Shown in pieces: positions 4,440 to 5,944 of a DNA stretch of 5,944 nt. The notes beneath the pieces are model-generated. The model was not told the DNA's origin, made no database searches, and saw nothing but the letters and a program-made list of their open reading frames with translations. Positions within the stretch are counted from its first letter, which is position 1, and every line of letters starts with the position of its first letter. The translations under genes and the position numbers were made by a program. This DNA is from JANQUM01 sp047630355 (GTDB lineage Bacteria > Bacteroidota > Bacteroidia > Cytophagales > Spirosomataceae), in NCBI GenBank assembly GCA_047630355.1, contig JBLHXN010000180.1:1-5944 (forward strand). Reading direction: 5' to 3'.

Positions 4440-5789
4440 TCACCTCCGTTCCAACTGAAAAGGCACGCCGCCTTTAGGTCGGGTGGTGAGAGAAATCAGG
4501 GGTTCAACGTTGGTATCAGGAATGTGTATTTTGAAACGTTGTGTCACCATGGCGGTGATAAAAATGGCTTCCATCATCGCAAAATGATTACCAATGCAAA
4601 TCCTTGATCCGCCGCCAAAGGGCAAGTAAGCAAAACTGTGTTGTTTGATTTCGGCTTCTTTATCAAAACGGTGCGGGTCAAAGACTTCGGGGTTTTCCCA
4701 GAAATCAGGATGACGGTGCAAGAGGTAAGGACTGAAAAGTATGCGGTTTCCTCCTTTGATAAAATAACCTCCTAACATATCGTCTTCTTCTGCTCGGCGG
4801 GGCAGTATCGGCACGGGCGGGTAGAGACGCATGGTTTCTTTGAACACCTTCAGTGAGTAAGCCAGTTGGGGGAAATCTGCCGGAGTTGGTATGCGGTCGC
4901 CGAGGACTTCCGCTACTTCTGCTTCCACTTTTTCTCTAACCTCAGGATTTTTGGCAAGTAATACCCACAGCCACGACATGGCATTTGCGGTGGTTTCGTG
5001 ACCGGCAATAAAGACCGTCATCACTTCATCCCGCAATTCTTCGTCAGTTAAAGGTTCTCCCGTTTCTTCATCCTGTGCATCCATCAGCATTTGCAACAGA
5101 TCCATCGGTGGGTCGGTCATTTTTCGGCGGTCCCTGATAATCCGATAGATAATGGTATCTAATTCATCAATAAACTTTCGGTAAGTCTTATTACTGGTAA
5201 GCGGTAATTTGTAAACCCACTGAAAAGGATTGGAAACCCGCTTGTTTGTGGCATCCAGCAAAGGCGTAAATACGTTGGCAACGGTTTGGGTTTCTTCTTT
5301 AGAAAGTGCCGTGCTGAATAATGATTTGACCACCACTTTCAGGGTGATTTGCATCATTTCGTGGGCAGCACTGAGCGTCTGTTTTTTGTCGCAAGCTATT
5401 TCCCATTCTTCCAGCATTTCTGTGATAGTATCCGTAATGGCGTTAGATAAAGCGGCAATTCTTCTTTTCTGAAAAGAGGGTTGCACCAGTCGCCGTTTAC
5501 GCTGCCAGGCATCTCCCATGGAGGTAAACGTGCTTTCTCCCAACACAACCTTAACCACCTTGAAGGATAGCGTGTTTTTGGTGTAATTGGCACTTTTCTT
5601 GGTTAAGACTTCTTTGACTAAATCGGGGTGATTGATTAAATAAACGTCGTCAGTTATTAATTTAAATTTACTGACATCGCCGTATTTTGTGGCAATTGAT
5701 TGCAGCCAGTCTATGCGGTTGGGACTTGCCAAATCTAATAAATTACCTATTACGGGATACCCCTTGGGGCCATCAGGATTGTTTTGCAT
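4440..5789 (-). CDS. Cytochrome P450 monooxygenase
   Basis: A complete 449-aa cytochrome P450. All diagnostic elements are present in order: the proline-rich start GPKGYPVIGN (7-16), the C-helix W95-x3-R99 (AWQRKRR), the I-helix oxygen-binding motif AGHETT (262-267), the K-helix E318-x2-R321 (KETMR), the meander DPHRF (371-375), and the heme loop FGGGSRICIG (391-400) with C398 as thiolate ligand. There is no N-terminal membrane anchor, so it is a soluble bacterial enzyme. It resembles the CYP4/CYP102-like clade common in Bacteroidota, often guessed to act on fatty acids or terpenoids, but the substrate cannot be read from sequence. It needs an external redox partner, and none is in the window: the Rieske protein at the left edge is not an obvious ferredoxin partner. 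GC content is visibly above that of the DNA to its left. The start at 5789 has an AT-rich leader (TTATACCTAAAAA). Confidence 0.96.
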   Translation of the reverse strand: MQNNPDGPKGYPVIGNLLDLASPNRIDWLQSIATKYGDVSKFKLITDDVYLINHPDLVKEVLTKKSANYTKNTLSFKVVKVVLGESTFTSMGDAWQRKRRLVQPSFQKRRIAALSNAITDTITEMLEEWEIACDKKQTLSAAHEMMQITLKVVVKSLFSTALSKEETQTVANVFTPLLDATNKRVSNPFQWVYKLPLTSNKTYRKFIDELDTIIYRIIRDRRKMTDPPMDLLQMLMDAQDEETGEPLTDEELRDEVMTVFIAGHETTANAMSWLWVLLAKNPEVREKVEAEVAEVLGDRIPTPADFPQLAYSLKVFKETMRLYPPVPILPRRAEEDDMLGGYFIKGGNRILFSPYLLHRHPDFWENPEVFDPHRFDKEAEIKQHSFAYLPFGGGSRICIGNHFAMMEAIFITAMVTQRFKIHIPDTNVEPLISLTTRPKGGVPFQLERR

Positions 5790-5836
5790 TTTTTAGGTAT
5801 AAGATGAAGAGTAGTGGGTTAAAAATCGACGAAAAA

Positions 5837-5875
5837 AAGAAGAATACCTAATTTGTTTTCTGTGAAATTCTTCTT
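5837..5875. repeat. Inverted repeat in the P450 leader
   Basis: AAGAAGAAT (5837-5845) and ATTCTTCTT (5867-5875) form a perfect 9-bp inverted repeat separated by 21 bp, about 50 bp upstream of the P450 ATG. It could be an operator or a hairpin in the 5' leader. The arms are simple A/G and T/C runs, so chance is a real possibility. Confidence 0.3.
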
Positions 5876-5920
5876 GTTTTGTGCTGAGAAATAGCTGAAG
5901 CTGCTGCGTTTATCGTAGTT

Positions 5921-5944
5921 TGTAAATTTTCGTTTAGATTTACA
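5921..5944. repeat. Inverted repeat TGTAAA-N12-TTTACA at the right edge
   Basis: TGTAAA (5921-5926) and TTTACA (5939-5944) are complementary arms 12 bp apart, 132-155 bp upstream of the P450 start and cut by the window end. The half-site TGTAAA also occurs in the palindrome at 2629-2646. It may belong to the P450 promoter region or to the neighbouring gene outside the window. Confidence 0.2.

Noticed and set aside
5230..5472. 80-codon plus-strand frame
   Set aside because: It is antisense to the well-supported P450 gene and has no protein-family signal.
5396..5593. 65-codon minus-strand frame
   Set aside because: It overlaps the P450 gene in another frame; the Trp/Arg/Pro-rich product is typical of an out-of-frame shadow.

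Overview
The window looks like a piece of chromosome from a member of the Bacteroidota, probably Flavobacteriia- or Cytophagia-like. This is inferred from AT-rich intergenic DNA, AT-rich leaders without Shine-Dalgarno sequences, Bacteroidota-type promoter boxes (TAnnTTTG-like), and proteins whose closest remembered relatives are from that phylum. Every gene that can be supported lies on the minus strand, so the text reads from right to left in the direction of transcription.

Right part (about 5944-3304): an intact, soluble cytochrome P450 (449 aa) with all hallmark motifs, then a 158-bp gap holding a short, very GC-rich hairpin, then an intact cytosolic 5'-nucleotidase of the HAD fold (about 310 aa from the preferred start). 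They need not form an operon. The P450 gene is visibly richer in GC than the DNA to its left.

Middle part (about 3303-2095): an unrecognised 178-aa protein with a C-terminal cysteine cluster that may bind a metal, then a ParD-like ribbon-helix-helix antitoxin behind a perfect 18-bp palindrome (likely its own operator). The partner ParE toxin survives only as a 28-codon in-frame remnant that overlaps the antitoxin stop. Next comes a decayed 5' fragment of an AraC-family regulator gene.

Left part (about 2094-1): an intact YhcG/DUF1016 PDDEXK nuclease-fold protein, a second 5' fragment of an AraC-family gene, a 46-codon remnant resembling the N-terminus of Fic-family proteins, about 350 bp with no recognisable gene, and the first 95 codons of a Rieske [2Fe-2S] protein that runs off the left edge. 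The two AraC fragments are direct repeats flanking the YhcG gene. A separate 31-bp direct repeat brackets the second AraC/Fic block.

Overall, housekeeping or metabolic genes (P450, nucleotidase, Rieske protein) flank about 2.5 kb of accessory DNA. That accessory DNA carries a nuclease, a toxin-antitoxin remnant, gene stumps and short repeats. It reads as a decaying, repeatedly rearranged island. I did not find a convincing complete new system. The most interesting signals are the collapsed toxin gene beside an intact antitoxin and the repeat-bracketed gene stumps.
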